A DNA stretch of 64,000 nt from Siphonodentalium dalli (taxonomy: Eukaryota > Mollusca > Scaphopoda > Gadilida > Siphonodentaliidae), in contig CP136061.1 of assembly GCA_032622095.1 (NCBI GenBank), positions 250,925,582 to 250,989,581 on the forward strand. Direction: 5' to 3'. The notes under the pieces were generated by a model that saw only the letters and a list, made by a program, of their open reading frames with translations, made no database searches and was not told the DNA's origin. Both the position numbers and the translations under genes were made by a program. Positions 22,171 to 35,140 of the stretch are shown here, one piece after another. Every line of letters begins with the position of its first letter. The first letter of the stretch is position 1.

Positions 22171-23030
22171 CACGTTCACTGCCGAAAACCAATGGATAAT
22201 TCCATCCCATATGCCGACATGGGATTTGATGTTTTGCCGATAGTAGATGATATTTTACGTATGTATGAGTAATGGTTCGACCAATATCGGGTCATATGAT
22301 GGTGAAACATGTTATAAGACTACTACGAGATAACTCGTAGTCGGCACCTGTGACGGAATTTATTAATGTTTCATCCCTGGTGCCAGCTACGAGTTATCTC
22401 GTAGGTAACTACAATTACGTTGTCAGTGTCTTAGATGACGAAGAGTACGTGCTATACATGTACAAGCATATATATCGTATGTAAGACATGGTAAATGAAT
22501 TTATATATGATAATTGGTACGGACTACGTTGAATAAGACGTCAAAAAACATAATATGTATTTACCTACGAGATAACTCGTAGCTGGCACCAGTGATGACC
22601 ACTGGTGAGTTTCCCAGGTGCCGACTACGAGTTATCTCGTAGGAGCTTTATAACACGTTTTATCTTTCATTTACCCGGATTTGATCGCCAATTCCTTTAT
22701 ATATACACAATGTGTCCGGGAATGGTCTAGTTGCACATGTATATCATGGTTCAGGTACGTACATGTACATAAGAGGTGCTGGTGAATTGGAGTATCCTAC
22801 CAAGATTTCTATCTGGACCACACCCCTTGTTCGGGCTGTGGAAATCGTTGTATCTCAAGCCATCTTAATTATATATATACATATAAAATCGATCAATGGG
22901 ATCGTTGGGCATGTATTGGCGCACACAGCAACATTGCTTGCGGTTTGTGTTATTATTTATGTTGTATGAACATTGTGCAGTCCCCACGGAACGGTTTACT
23001 ACGAGTTAACTCGTAGTGGCAGTGAACGTG
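22171..23030. mobile_element. TTAA element with CACGTTCACTGCC ends
   Basis: The perfect 13-bp inverted termini CACGTTCACTGCC/GGCAGTGAACGTG are flanked by TTAA at 22167-22170 and 23031-23034. Five copies of the palindromic 18-mer CTACGAGATAACTCGTAG, or its inverse or variant, lie at about 22323, 22387, 22565, 22624 and 22998. They are paired as hairpins around GGTGCC/GGCACC. It looks like a non-autonomous piggyBac-type element. The 85-codon frame inside has no domain. Confidence 0.8.
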
Positions 23031-23259
23031 TTAAAATGTTATCAAATGCAACGTGTATGAATGTTTCTGATGGGAGTTTGTGGTATTTATTGAAAGATGA
23101 ATTCTTTGCCGATCCATCCGTGTATATATCGTTATCATTACTGGGGTGAATGGGCTAAATTTGTGCGACTCCCGAGCGATGGTGAAACGTTGAATTTCTA
23201 CAGTGCCCCTTGTCTATATATATAATGTTCCATTAACGCGAAGAAGGCGCGTATATAGA

Positions 23260-24167
23260 GGCGGCGTATATGGGCAGTGCAAGGGGGGGGGCGGAGCGCG
23301 TTTTATGTACAGACAGCAAAGCGTCTACAACACCTACATACAAGAACAGCCAACTGTGCAGCTCTACTCACATTGGGTCTTATTCCTCTAGAGGCAGAAG
23401 TACACAAGAGACCCCTGAAAACCTATGGGAATGTAGTACGGAATCAAGGATCTATCGAATGCCAACTAGCCGCCAGACAACTTGCAGTAAAATCTGGAAA
23501 ATACAACAGCTGGTTCATTAAAGTCACCAATCTCACTGAAATGCATGACCTACCATCAACACACGACACAGTAGCACTACCTCCTCCAAAACGTTTATGG
23601 AAAATCATGGTGGATACTGCAGTAGATTCCCACTGGATGAAAATTTTGAAACAGGAAGCCATGGGAAAATCAACTCTATCACATCTCAACCTTCAAGACG
23701 CCACCCCTGGCTCCGTACATCAAATTTGGGATGCTTGCGGGTCTGAACCGTTCGCCACTACCAAGGCTACCTACAAAATGAAAATGGCTACAGGCACCTA
23801 TATTCTCCAACGGCAGAAAGCCAAATTTTCCTCTACCAACACAGATATCTGTCAACTATGCGGCAAAGAACCTGAAGACATGGTCCATTTTATAACAACA
23901 TGCGACAGTCTCAATGAAGTCAGAAAACGATTTATAAACGCTATTGAAGAAACCCTGAGCCAAGCTGGTCTGAACCCATCTCTACAAAATCAACAACTAC
24001 TGAAATTAATACTCGACTGCTCAATATACAATATTCCACATGACTGCATGCAGAAGATAGAAGCTATATCACGAGGTCTGTGCTACCAACTTCACCAAGC
24101 TCGACTCCGTATTCTGACTGCAAAGAAACTTGGTCCCAAAGCTCCGTCTGTGGACCCCGGCAGTTAG
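23260..24167 (+). pseudogene. 5'-truncated non-LTR retrotransposon ORF2 C terminus
   Basis: An open frame of nearly 300 codons encodes the end of a LINE polyprotein. It shows a basic, tryptophan-containing thumb-like region (KSGKYNSWFIKV), then CQLCGKEPEDMVHFITTC, the C-x2-C-x8-H-x4-C knuckle that ends ORF2 in several non-LTR clades, followed by a helical tail with HQARLRILTAKKLG and a stop. Endonuclease and reverse transcriptase are missing, so the copy was truncated on insertion. Clade assignment (CR1/Jockey-like) is a guess. Confidence 0.75.
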
Positions 24168-25920
24168 TGACGGTCTCAACCCCAACTTGACACTTACCCA
24201 ACCAATCCAATTATTTTACATGTATATATATCAGAAGTTACTGTGCTTAAGAAGAAGTGGTCACGTCCACCCTAAGGACGGTTCTCCTGACACAGGAGGA
24301 ATTTACAGAGAAGGTAAAGGTAAAGGTTACAGGCCCCTTTGGTCCAATAATTGTTTATCACTCGTCACTGTGTCACGTATATACTGTTAGCAAAATCGTC
24401 ATTTCTGGAAATTTCACCACAATCATGTCCCATGCAGATATAAATAACCATGGAGTTCATGGGGTCTGTTCTGCAGTGGTATTTTGATGATGGCTGCATG
24501 TATACAATGACCAAAAACCCATACCATGGGTTTGCATCTTTGCATCCAAAGTTTTAAAAGCTAGACGAATTATTGTATATATAAGTCCAATGTTTGCAGC
24601 AATATGTCTTGTTGACACTATAATTGACATGCTGTATAATTTATGTATAAACACAACTAATATGGACACAATTGTCTTAAAGACATATTAAGTACTTGTT
24701 CGGGTGCATGAAACTGATTTAAGATAGTACTCGGCGCTATGCCAACTGGGTGGATGTAAGATTCTACTAATGTCACAGAAAAGCTGAAGAAAATCGACCA
24801 TACCACTCCATAGCAAACATCGTCTGAACAACGCTCAATTGTAAATATTTACTACTCGTTTCGGGACGCATCTATCGGCGATAAACTAACGAAAACGATT
24901 TCGCCACCGAGAGTCACTGCATTTAATTCAGGGCCTGGAACCTACGTCATAAAACAAAGTTTTTCACCGAAAAATGGCGGCTGCTCGGTGCGACTCGAAG
25001 TAAGTATTTATCGTTTTTGCAAACTATGTTCATAAACCACTAAAAAAATCATTGCTTATGAGCTGTAAAACATTGTTTGCTAGCTCACAGTCATCTATAC
25101 CAAGATATATATGTAACGGTTGTAAAGATTATCGCGTTCAGGTGGTTTCCGTCACCAATTTTCGAGGCATGTTTCAGAGTTTTGATATGGTAACGCCTAC
25201 ATTGACTTTTAAAACTGGAATTGTGACATAAATGGTAACGCCTACATATAGTCAACATTTGATTCCAAAATTGGAATTTGGCTGAATTCTTTCTTTCACT
25301 TGCCGAATATTACAATTAGTTTTAGGACTAGTGAGTAGTGTATGCCTTCACAGTTAATGGAACTTATGGCAGCGCAACAGTATAATTCTTCCCTCGCTAT
25401 AAGATCCCCTAATATTGCCGAGGCGAATCGGTATATATCGGCTCAAAAGTAGACTACTTCACTTGTGGCAGGCTAATTAATACGTTTTTCACGGAATAAC
25501 TATCACAAGACATAAATGAATAAAATAATAAGTAATTATATGACCTTTATATATCAATATTATTATAGGGAATAAGAAAAAGGGTCATTCTGGTTGATGC
25601 ATCATATACATGTATAATTATAGGCTAAAATAAACCAAACTTTGATAAATGAATAAATCGCAATATCGCCACTGCTTGAGTTGAACCAGGAAGAAGCTTT
25701 AAGTTGTATTATTCAATTTTTGTTTCAAATTCAAATGTTTCTGAAATTAATAAAAGAAAAAACTTTTAAAGTGATGTGAAACACTCAGGTAAGGTGATCG
25801 AATAGAAGTGGAGAATAATCTTGTTCAAAGTAGTTATTTTTACAAATGTTATATCTAAATTGACAACACACACCGTCATTCTTATATACTAATTAAATGC
25901 AGTGACTGCCGATGGCGAAA
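24168..25920. other. Non-coding sequence with dispersed repeats
   Basis: No exon was found. The block 24780-24860 (AACATCGTCTGAAC, AATATTTACTACTCG) occurs inverted at about 60310-60385 in TNPO3 intron 13. CAGGGCCTGGAACCTACGTC at about 24930 occurs inverted at about 30125-30150. The block 25768-25905 is the AAAGTGATGTGAAACACTC repeat. Paired AATTGTGACATAAATGGTAACG blocks lie near 25190-25250. Confidence 0.5.
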
Positions 25921-25924
25921 TCGT

Positions 25925-27420
25925 TTATTTCGACACGACTCAGTCTCATATCGCTGACATTTGTCAATATATGCACATAACATGTAGAATTTAAGGTAAT
26001 AGAAAATAGTTTGACATATTATATATCAATACTATCGGATTCAGCATTCAATGGTGCATGCATATATCGCAAGATGCCAGTGATGATAGCCGTCTGAAGT
26101 CGACAGAAGTCGCAATGTAACTTATACCGATTGTATAGATGGGAAACTATATACATAGTACATCCCTGCCAGTCATTTTCTGAGGCCTTCGTGTATTCTC
26201 GCCATAACGGAAAAGCCCAACACCAAAAAAACACGCGTGGTCTGGAATTCTACGGGTTCACAACAAACGCTAAAACCAGCGGGTGTCTATAACCGCGTAT
26301 TAGGAAAATTTCGGAAACCAAATACTCTGAATGATAACGTCTCAGCCGACTGAGCCGCCATATTTCGTCAGCCACGAACGTCATGACTAAGCCGGCTTAG
26401 CTAGATAACCAGCCACGAAAATTGGTTGAGCCAGCCAGGGGGGGGGGGGGGGGGGGTCTGGAAAAAAATTGCACACCAAAAAGTTTTTTTTCTGACCAGA
26501 GGGACCCACCACCCCAAAAAATATTGTTTTCCTCCAAAATTTTGGGGACCCACCCCCTCTTTCTCATATTTTTTTTAGCCGTTCTTCAATAACTGTGTTA
26601 ACTGTCTTACTAATTGGTAAACACAGATCAGAAAAAAACGAAAAATAATCTGTATTTCCAGACGTTTCCGTGTGTTTTCAGTATCTAACAACAATAATAA
26701 AGCATTGTGTAGGTGGTACACTATATGTCACAAATCGCCCTAGACCCCATTATAGCCTTAATAAATCGAGTGTGTTGTGTCTGACAGAGAACACCGACCA
26801 GTGTAAATAGTGATAAACAGGTCAGGGGTTCCACAATTATTTGTAGATGACCAAAGAACTCTTTTAAGTCTTCTCCACCGGGGTGGGGTGGTAGACCCCG
26901 AAGCCACGACAAATAGTTTTCATGGCTGGCTCAACCGATTTTCGTGGCTGGTTAGCTAGCTAAGCCGGCTCAGTCACGACGTTCGTGGCTGACGAAATAT
27001 GGCGGCTCAGCCGGCTGAGATGTTATCATTCAGCGTATTTCCGTTTCCGAAATGTTCCTAATCCCCTGTTATCGGTTATAGATGCCGTTTTTTTTAGCGT
27101 TTGTGGTGAACCCGTAGAATTCCAGACCACACGTAATCTTTTGATGTTGGGCTTTTCCATTACGGCGAAATTAACGAAGGACTGTCATGGATATACTATG
27201 TAGTTTCCCATCTAATCGGTATAAGTAGTTATATACATTGGGACTTCTGTCGACTTCAGACTGCTATCATCACTGCCATCTTGCGATATATGCATGCACC
27301 ATTGAATGACGAACCGGATAGTAATGATATATACTATTTCAAACTATTTTCTATTCTTATGTGTATATATTGACAAATGCCAGTGATGTCTGAGACTGGG
27401 TGTTGTCGATATAAAGAATT
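25925..27420. repeat. Long inverted repeat, ~490-bp arms, ~510-bp spacer
   Basis: The left arm at 25925-26437 and right arm at 26928-27420 are inverse copies. Paired pieces include GGTGCATGCATATATCGCAA with TTGCGATATATGCATGCACC, GGCTCAGCCGGCTGAG near 27002 with its counterpart near 26342, and CAGCCACGAA/TTCGTGGCTG. The arms have diverged by substitutions and short indels. The spacer carries a run of 19 G at 26438-26456 and no gene. It resembles a large fold-back element, but no target duplication was found. Confidence 0.8.
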
Positions 27421-30300
27421 TATATTTTAACCCTTTCAATACCGAATGGATGCGCCCATTCAGTTATATGAAAGCATGCATTGGGATAGTCTATTCCACA
27501 TTAAGGGGCCAGGTGTTCTGATAATATAACAACCATGCGAGTATGCCAATATTAGGCAATGCGGTTTAGTTCTTTGCGATTCACAGTACAGTTGTGCTTG
27601 ACATATAAGCCCATGCACATGGCTCAGCCATTTTACAATTCCGGCGGCGGAGATTTTTAAATGTGGCTGGCGTTAGAAATAATATGGCTGGCGGCGGCTT
27701 GTGGCCAATATGGCTGGCGGCGGCGGCGTACGATGGCGGCTTCGGGCTCTATGGGGTGGGGTGGGGGAGGGAATTGTTTTTGGTTAGGTATACACCTAGA
27801 TATATGGTTATTATACCGCCCAATATTAGTCGGCGGGTATATAGTTGACGTCTCGAGCCGTCCGTCCGTACAATCATTTTTCATTATAACTCAAGAGTCG
27901 GTTGTCATATTTGTATGCCCTATGGCATGGTGACGGACCAGAAATGGGGAACGAATATGCATAATATCACGGGTTGTGACTATTAATGCCTACCAGAGTT
28001 ATGGGCCGTGTTCGACTTCGTGAAATTCAGTCCGTACAAAGCTTTTGCAATATAAGTTAAGTGTCGGTTGTCGAATTTTTATGTGGTTTGGTATGGTGAT
28101 AGACCAGAATGAAGAATTGAATGTCATTTCTTAATGCATCACTTTATTTCAGTTCATCTATTTGTAAGTGATAACAGTATACAATTAGTATTTTAGTTTA
28201 GTCTTGTTGAGCAGTAAAGCTCCAAGATGAAGTTCGGAAATTCAATGAGAATAGCGTCATGTGACCTTCAGTTGGGATTGTCTGAGCAGTAAACAGTTAA
28301 CGGTCATTCATCATGACCAATTCAGTTTTATTTTGATAATTGTTGCAAATTAACATTACTTGCAATCATTCAAGATGAGAAATAACCAGGCGGAATGAAT
28401 TTGATTGCATGCCAGGACAAGACAGTATTTCAGACATTAGAAATTTATGAGATACCCTTTTCAATTTCATGTTATGCAACAATCATGTTAATGATATATA
28501 GTCATCATTGAGTATTCACCACGTAGTATCCAATTTGTGATACAGTTTTTATGTTTTATTACTTTTATTCAAGTAATACAACTGGGTAATATATTAATAT
28601 TTCTTCCGCTGATAATAAGTTTCCTGAACGCTATTACGGTGGTCCACTGTGAAGTGGTCGGGGATCCTGTGAAATCCAGAATGTTGCTAAATCTGAGGCT
28701 AAATAGGTCACTATAGCTGCTATATAGAAAACAATTACAAGCACGATTTTTTCCGCATTTGGACCACCCACCCACCCCGGCCCTATATACGGAATTTTGT
28801 TTGTAGACCCCCCCCCCCCTTAGACGACACCACAAGCCTCTTTTTGTTGTAATTTTTTTCTTCTATTCAACTTTAAGTTGGTTTTTTTCCTTGTATATAT
28901 CATTTTTGTCCGCAAAAGTATTCAATAAACGGAATATCCAGTTTATATAACATTTTGTAATATATAATGTTAAACATAACCAAACTAAATGAATATCCAG
29001 CCACAGGAACCATATTATGTTCACAATTCACTATATAACCTGCTACAGTTAATACATATGTGACCAATTAGTTTTTGGGGACTTGAGTACCTAATCATAC
29101 TTTATGATTATTGACTGATGATGGGACAGGGTGTATTTATCTGTTACATATATCCCGATGTTTTGGTTTTGGATTGCGAATATAATTGATGCGTGACCAG
29201 ATTAATTGTTTGACAACGGAGGTTCCTGGACCGAATAACACGTTCAATTCATTATCAATAAACATGGGTAAACAATGAATGTTAGTAATAGAATATAATT
29301 AAAGAAATCTTTATTGCATGATAATGTTTTAACGACAACTATCAGACGAAACTGGAAATATGAACAAATTAAGATGGATTCAACCAACGGAAATAGACTG
29401 GAATAACAAAGTAATACTACAATGAATATGGAATAAGAGAACGAATGACATGACATACACTTAATTAAACTACCGAATATACAATGAGAACATAAAAACA
29501 ATGATTATGCCATTAATTTATGTTCGTCTTTATATATAGTATTATCAAATAGTATATTGGCATCTCTATAACAGCCATTTGTGTATTGTAACGCATTTAA
29601 CAGAGTGTGTATATGTGAACACCGGATTCATCTACCGGATTATACGGATGGTGACTCAATTGTTAGTGCAAACAGGCCAATGTGTGAGCGTCAACGCGAT
29701 GTGGGCGTTACCATTAATAGACAAATTCATAAAAATTCTTTGTGTCTTAAGAAATTTACAAACAAACCACGGAAAAGTTATTTTTTTGTTATTGATTCAA
29801 ATTTTAACATTTATAATATCCCGAAACTCAATGTATACGGTTTTTAAATGAGTTTAGGGCGCGGAGAACATGAAATGTTGGCGTTAACACCTGCACGAAA
29901 ATAGGAAATCGGACGCGATTTTGAATTGCGAACGCGAAATTCTCATTATAAGCAATTCTTTCCGATTTTCGGTTTCTGTATTTGTTGAGATTTGCAGGTC
30001 GCATAGCTCCTTTGCTTATAATACTACATCGAAATCGATTGTATTTATTTAAAAAATGATGTCGAAGTAGCGAGTCGAAGTTTATTTACAGTTATTTTGA
30101 TGTAGGGTTACCCTTCCGGTGACGTAGGTTCCAGGCCCTGTAATTACTATATAAGAATGACAGTGTTTGTTGTCCATTTGGATATAATATTTCAAAAAAT
30201 TACTACTTTGAACAAGATTATTCTTCATCTCTATTTGATCACCCTACCGGGGTGTTTCACATCACTTTAAATAAAGATATCTTCTAATATATATTATGTT
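27421..30300. other. AT-rich non-coding sequence with scattered repeats
   Basis: At 27430 a TTAACCCTTTCAATACC terminus starts a degraded TTAA-type element related to the sequence near 42000 (CCCATTCAGTTATA). At 27850-28130 is the CCGTCCGTCC repeat, with two diverged copies of ACTCAAGAGTCGGTTGTCA / AGTTAAGTGTCGGTTGTCG. A C12 run lies at 28808-28819. The inverted copy of the AAAGTGATGTGAAACACTC block ends the region at 30125-30275. No exon or intact frame was recognised. Confidence 0.5.
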
Positions 30301-30304
30301 TGTC

Positions 30305-30520
30305 TGTTTATTAGCAATGGCTGGGAAAACTGCCGGACGGATCTCGACAAAATTTGATACCTAGGGATACATTTGTCCGGGGAGTGTTGTGGACGGGTCA
30401 AATCGTGACCCCGACCTGACCTTGACCTTCAAATTGGTCAATTCAAGGTCAAATCGCGCCTTTCGCCGGACAGCAGAGGGGAAACAGCCCGGACGAAGTC
30501 GGGCCCACCAGCTAGTATAT
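30305..30520. repeat. SINE- or LINE-tail-like repeat ending in a TA-rich stretch
   Basis: The block has a higher GC content than its surroundings, contains AAGGTCAAATCGCG-type tandem pieces (TTGACCTTCAAATTGG, TCAATTCAAGGTCAAATC) and ends CGGGCCCACCAGCTAGTATA before a TA run. The CTAGCTGG motif also begins the repeat at 50761. The class is not established. Confidence 0.45.
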
Positions 30521-31979
30521 TATATATATAACTATTGAATCATGAATATTCAAAAGTTCCATATACTGGAATGGACCTACACGCAGAACATTGACCTGTA
30601 AGCCTAGCACTTAAACCGCAGAACGGGGCTGGATGAATCCAATATGGCCGCAACTCAGTGTATTGATCTCGCTTATGTATAGGTCCAATGTATTTAAACA
30701 AAAAGTATTTATAACCAATGCACTGCCATGACATATATTTATAGGCCTAAGTTATATAGTACAGCGGCCAAACGCCAAAAGTGGTCGGGTACCCCTATCC
30801 ACGGTAGAACAAGTTAAAACCGACTTTTTTTGAAGGAGAAATACATACTGTAGACGAAAATGATAGTGAAAAATAACGGAATTGGTGGTGGCTATTCTCA
30901 AATCGACGATTAACGATACCCACCAGTGACTTTTCCCAGAAATTAACGATTTTGGTAAAGTGAGCCCTGCGGCTATGTCCTAAGTTATTAGCCCACATTG
31001 TAGGCGTTAAAATGACTACAGCATACCATATCTGTACCTGATATGCAAGAAGTGTTGGTTATTTTGATTTTCGAGCCATTTGGAGCCGAAACATTTATTT
31101 TTTGTTGAAAAATCGCTCTTTTTCAAAACAATTATATTTTTCGAACATTATCATTCAAACGGATATTGCAATGATATTGAAATATTTAATTCATATGGTG
31201 TAGTAGTTATCTAACAAGCATATGAAGAAAGAAGTTAACAAAAATTTTGAACGGTTTGCGAGATATTTGATTTTAGCTACCCCTACCCCAAACACGTTTT
31301 TGGTCGAAAAAAATACATATTTTTGTAAATGACATTACAAACATTTTCGAATTGATCTGAATGAGACCCAATATGAATCTTGTACTGAAAGTGTTGTCCA
31401 GAGATGCCGTTTAATCGATTACAGATGTGTTCAGGCTTTCATACCCCAGTTACAACAACAACAATTATTTTATTGATAACAGGTAATTTTGCATGCATTA
31501 ACATCGATGTTAAGTACTAAAGCCTTTGTTATAAACAATACGTAACCAACTATATAATTCATATGGCTGAGTAGTTATCTGGACATCACAAGTAGAAAGA
31601 ATTTGACAGAAATTGTCAACGGTTTTCAAGATATTGGAATTAGGTACCGCTATCCCGTACTCGATTTGGTAGAAAAACTACATATTTATGATAACAAGAC
31701 AGACCTTTCTAAATTATTCTAACGAGCATCTAATCATTATTCGTGTGATGAAAACCTGATCCGTAGACACCGCGAGCCTGGTTTTAGATGACCTAAGGTT
31801 TCCAATTAAATCCCCAGTTACAACAACAACAACACAATATTTTATTTATGACATGTAATTTTATATTAACACATATCGACTTTGAGCAACTGAAGTATTT
31901 GTTCTAAAGGACACATAATATAGAATAACATAATCATACAGAACAAAATTATTGTGGCTCCCCCGCCCTATTAGACGTC

Positions 31980-34540
31980 CTGAACACACCACGAACTGAA
32001 TAAAATATGATCTCAATATTAAGAATCATGTAATTATAAAGGACAGTTACATAAAGAAATATACAATGTTTATGGATGGGTTTGTGGCACTTTGCTTGGC
32101 AAATATGAAGGGCGAATTTGCTATATTTTTCAAGAACACTCTACCCAGTTTAAAGACTTCAAAGCAGTACGAAATTAATCTACATGTATATCATCTCTAA
32201 TTCTCTATATTAACCGAGAATGTGACGGGAATGTAGTTCTATCAGAGAATACATAATTTGTATGGATGGGTTGTGCATGTGTCGCTTTACAGAAAGTGGC
32301 TGATAAATAAGAAAGACGAATTTGCTGTTTTAGGCCCCCCTACACAATTAAAGTGTTAAAGTTGAACAACTCACGAACTGAAATGATTGCTGTAAATATT
32401 AACTGAGGATGTGGGCAAAAAATAGTCATATCGGGGCGCATACATGGTGTTGATTGATGGGTTGGGGTTGGATCCCGAAAGCCTTTAGCACTTTACGAAA
32501 ATCGGATGGCAAACTCCAAAGGCGAATATTTTTTGTTTTGTGGGACCCCTTTATACATGTATGCCCATTTAAACTCTTGAACACACCATGCTCCGAATAT
32601 TCATGCTTTTATTATTAAATCACAGTGTGAAAGAAAGGTAGTGCTATCAGGGAATATACACGTTATATGGGTAGTTTGGTTCCCAAAATCCTAGGGTACT
32701 TTACAAAAGGCGGCTGGCAAAAACCAAAGCTGAATATTTTCTTTTAGCACCCTACCCCATTAAAAGTCTTAAACACACTAATGGATGGACATGTTCTCAA
32801 TATTAACTGGGGTGTGGACAAATGGTATATAATTCAGGAAATATACCTCTTCAGTGCACGATGGGTGGGTTGGCTGGCTTCCCAATGTCTAGGGCACTTT
32901 ACAAAAAGTGGCTAGCAAAGAGAAGGCGAAATCTCACTGTTTTTGGGTACCCATAACCCTTCTAAACTCGTTGGCACACACTGAACCGAATCTATATGCT
33001 CTCATGTATTATTTACAATTTGTATGGGTGGTTTTGTTCTCGAAATCCTGGAACACTTTACAAAAGGCGGCTGGCAAATACGAAATGTAATGTGTTAGGA
33101 CACACTGCCCCATTTGCAGTATTGGGACACACGATGAACCGAAAGGATGTGCTCCCATTATTAACTGCGTGTGTAGAGAAATGGACGCTATATAAAGAGT
33201 ATAGTATACCAGGGTCTTGAATGTCTGGGTCACTTTACAAAAAGTTGTTGATGAAAGAGAAAGGCGAATACTCACTGTTTTGGGGGGCCCTACTAACCCA
33301 TTTAATATCTTGATCAGAGCATGAACTGAAATTATATTCTGTCATACTTAGCTGAGTGTGTGATCGAACGGTATTGCTATCATGGAATTATTAATTGATA
33401 TAAGGGTGATTTGGTTCCCCCAAAATCCTGGAACAGTTTACAAAAAGCGGCTGGCAAACAAGAAGGCGAATTCTCTATGTCTTGAGGACCCCATTATCCA
33501 ACTTGAAATCTTAACAAAATGATATTCTCTCAATGTTAACTGAAGTTGTGGACAAATGGGATTATTATCTGGCAATACGAATCTGTTATGGATGAGATGG
33601 TTCCCGAAAGCCTATGGCACTTTACAACAAATGGTCAGCAAATGAAAGGGCTAAATTTTACTCTCAGAGGACTCCATCCCTATTTGAAGTCTTGAACACA
33701 CCACTAGCTCAAGGCATAAGCTATCAGTATTACCCGAGATTGTGGCCGAATGGCTGTTCTGTCAGAAAAGATGCAATGGTCTCGCGAGCCCGCCGTTCGC
33801 GAGAAGACAGTGGCACCTTACACAAAGCAGATGGCAAACGATGAAGGCGAATTCTAAGGGACCCCTACCCCATGTAAACCATTGAACTACCACAAACTGA
33901 ATGGATGTGCCCTCAGGGTGGAAACGACGATCTGGACAAATGGCTATTCTATAAAGAAATACACGATTGTTATAGATGGGTTAATACCCGACAGTCAGGG
34001 ACACTTTACAAAAAGCGACTGAAAAATAAATAATGCGATTTTTCAATGTTTGTATTACCCCCTTCCCAATTTGAAGACTAGAACACACCACGGACTGGAA
34101 CGATATCATCATTGACTGCGTGTATGGACAATGGCGAGTTAATTGTACAAGGATGTAAACAATGTAAATAGATGGATTTGGGTTCTGAACGAATGAACAC
34201 TTAATGAAAAGTGACTGTGAAATAAGAAAGGCAAAATTTTGAGGACCCCTACTTTCTTTGAAGTCTTGGAAGACACCACATGGTGAAATGATATGACCCC
34301 AATATTAATTGAGGGCTTGACCAAAGGTTAGTTTTTATCAGAATATGCATATGTGTTGGTTCCCGAAAGTCTGCATCATGTGGCACTCCACAACAAGCGG
34401 CTGGCAAATGTTCACTGTTGTATGTACCCCTACCCTATTTGAAGTCTTGAACACATCATGTACTGAAGGGATTATGAATTCAATATCAACATATATTGTG
34501 GCCGAAACTATGCGATATATAAGTATGTGGTAGTTCTATC
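31980..34540. repeat. Degenerate tandem array, ~190-bp unit, about 13 copies
   Basis: Recurring landmarks in fixed order are GATGGGTTGGTTCCCGAAA, CACTTTACAAAAAGCGGCTG, GCAAATAAGAAGGCGAAT, a CCCCTACCCCATTTGAAGTC block, TTGAACACACCA and AATATTAACTGAGTGTGG. They occur roughly every 185-200 bp, with strong divergence between copies, so the array is old. Small open frames here are by-products. Confidence 0.8.
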
Positions 34541-34559
34541 CGGAGGTAAACAATTTATC

Positions 34560-35140
34560 TGGGAGAGAGATTGTATGGGGAAAATTAGGATGTTATCCAG
34601 TTGGAACTGATTGGATACAATGATATACACATAGTTTCGTTGGAGCTGATTGGACGCAATGCTACACAGATCATTGATACGCCCGTCGCCGTGAGATTGC
34701 AGACGATCTGGTGGTGGTAAATTTCGCGCTCAGCAGGGTTTCAATGCTTTTCACGAAGTTTTAACAAATGGCAGCGTTATGGAAATCGCTTTGTCTGAAC
34801 CCCGTTAACAATTTTAATATTTTCGCGATGACTTGAGTTGCTGTACATAAAAAAGAGTATTTCTGATAAAATTAGAAGTTCAGTCTTAGGACCACTGTTT
34901 TCCAAAAAGTAATGATATGGTTTTTCTATTTGCCACAATGACAGAGAGGGGACGTTTTAATGTGATTACTCAATTGGCCATAGTTCAAACTACTGTATTT
35001 CAATCTTAAACGCGAATGGAGTACTTGTGCATCTATACGTCGGACATGCTGGGTTCCCCAGCTGTCCAATTATTGTAATCTCTGTATACCATTATTGTTT
35101 TTTTGAGAATAAACTATTGATTGGTTGATTGATATGCGAC
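34560..35140 (+). repeat. Possible non-LTR retrotransposon 3' tail
   Basis: The segment ends with an AATAAA-like GAGAATAAACTATTGATTGG and then a short TTGATTGAT repeat. Simple ATTG-type tails are typical of CR1-like LINE insertions. No coding part is left. It is placed here by this 3' signature only. Confidence 0.35.

Noticed and set aside
22712-22969. An 85-codon frame as a membrane protein
   Set aside because: It lies wholly inside a non-autonomous TTAA element and its hydrophobic tail comes from AT-rich text.
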